A DNA stretch of 41,225 nucleotides from Streptomyces toxytricini (GTDB taxonomy: Bacteria; Actinomycetota; Actinomycetes; Streptomycetales; Streptomycetaceae): the NCBI RefSeq assembly GCF_014649915.1, contig NZ_BMTY01000001.1:467194-508418 (forward strand), read 5' to 3'. The notes under the pieces are model-generated. The model did not search any database. It was not told the origin of the DNA and saw only the letters and a list, made by a program, of their open reading frames with translations. How positions within the stretch are numbered: position 1 is the stretch's first letter; the number at the start of each line of letters is the position of its first letter. The position numbers were made by a program, and so were the translations under genes. This document shows, in pieces, positions 40,747-41,225 of this stretch.

Positions 40747-41010
40747 ATGGCGGCACACGACGGCGGCCCGTCGGCGCGAGAGCTGGAGGAGGGCAGGCTC
40801 CTGAAGGAACTGGAGGCGATCCACCGCACCCGCCACGAAACACTGCTGCACGGCTCGGACGACGCGCTGGTCACCCACACGCAGCGCATGAACGAACTGG
40901 AACACGAATACGTACGCCGCCATCCGCAACGCGCCCAAACGGCCTCCCGCACCCGCTCGGGCGCCCGCGCCCGCAAGGCCAGCGACGAGGAGACGCCGGG
41001 GGACACGTAG
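40747..41010 (+). CDS. DUF6158-like small protein
   Basis: ATG 40747, 10 bases after AGGAGG; 87 residues. The core LLKELEAIHRTRHETLLHGSDDALVTHTQRMNELEHEYVRRHP is the helical pattern I know as DUF6158, found in actinobacteria. The Arg/Ala-rich tail is variable. No signal or membrane segment; function unknown. A longer start at ATG 40708 is possible but has no ribosome site. Confidence 0.75.
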   Translation: MAAHDGGPSARELEEGRLLKELEAIHRTRHETLLHGSDDALVTHTQRMNELEHEYVRRHPQRAQTASRTRSGARARKASDEETPGDT

Positions 41011-41142
41011 GGGTGTTTCGGCGGCTCGGCCGCGGCGAAAGGGGACGGGGGAGCGGGGCGCGGGTGGGGCGGGAGCCGACGACACGGTGTCGGTGTCGTG
41101 ACTGGGGGCTTCCCGGCTGCCCATCGTCCTTCCGGCGCGGGC

Positions 41143-41212
41143 CGGCCTGTCAAGGGCGCTCCCTGCGGTCGCGTCGCTCCGCGATGGCCTGACGGCCACC
41201 CTTGACAGGCCG
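41143..41212. repeat. 70-base structured inverted-repeat element
   Basis: Outer arms CGGCCTGTCAAGGG (41143-41156) and CCCTTGACAGGCCG (41199-41212) are perfect 14-base complements. The 42 bases between contain further hairpins: TCGCG/CGCGA-type pairing near 41169-41184 and GGCC-TGAC-GGCC at 41186-41197. The result would be a branched, cruciform-like structure. No open frame fits it. It looks like a mobile or palindromic repeat unit, or a noncoding RNA. Confidence 0.65.
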
Positions 41213-41225
41213 ACCCACACCGGAA

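Overview
The window is actinobacterial chromosome, almost certainly Streptomyces or a close relative. GC content is very high, codon third positions are nearly all G or C, GTG starts are common, and genes are often coupled through 4-base GTGA or ATGA overlaps. A rare TTA (bldA-type) codon, cholesterol oxidase of the Streptomyces type, several Streptomyces-restricted hypothetical families and SigB-like sigma factors all fit. I see no rRNA, tRNA, prophage, transposase or CRISPR. Gene functions are a mix of secreted enzymes, transport, regulation and small unknowns typical of an accessory or arm-proximal region.

Layout. 1-3058: the tail of a dihydrodipicolinate-reductase-like dehydrogenase coupled to a carboxymuconolactone-decarboxylase-like protein, then a convergent Tat-exported cholesterol oxidase. 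3165-8489: an MFS drug exporter divergent from a large secreted multidomain subtilase whose signal peptide carries a TTA codon. 8690-12143: a co-directional set of a serine-hydrolase-like protein lacking its catalytic motif, an unusual short P450, and two unknown proteins coupled by GTGA. 12160-15517, minus strand: gluconokinase with a coupled small protein, a VOC protein, and an ABC exporter behind a MerR-type 19-bp-spacer promoter with no MerR gene in view. 15756-18532: a DUF350 membrane protein, then an acyltransferase coupled to a secreted alpha/beta hydrolase. 18677-20733: a NarL-type two-component system. 20852-25358: HXXEE protein, unknown protein, secreted trypsin-like protease, bicovalent-flavin oxidoreductase and methyltransferase.

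25370-28596 holds two divergent IucA/IucC-family (NIS) siderophore synthetase genes sharing a roughly 100-bp promoter region; with the methyltransferase and flavoprotein beside them they look like a minimal siderophore locus. Next come a GntR/HutC regulator with a paired operator in its own leader (28731), a SigB/SigF-family sigma factor (29825), and a glycine-betaine-type ABC transporter of two genes, the second a permease fused to its binding protein (31034-33888). A decayed LuxR-type response regulator lies at about 34080-34530. The right end carries three small unknown genes, a secreted GH31 glycosidase with a C-terminal F5/8 (CBM32-like) domain, a DUF6817-like protein divergent from a LysR regulator, a DUF6158-like protein, and at the edge a structured inverted-repeat element with perfect 14-bp arms.

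The best candidates for something undescribed are the minimal NIS siderophore locus, the P450-centred cassette (8690-12143), the paired HutC-like operator, the orphan MerR-type promoter, and the terminal palindromic element. None can be proven from sequence alone.
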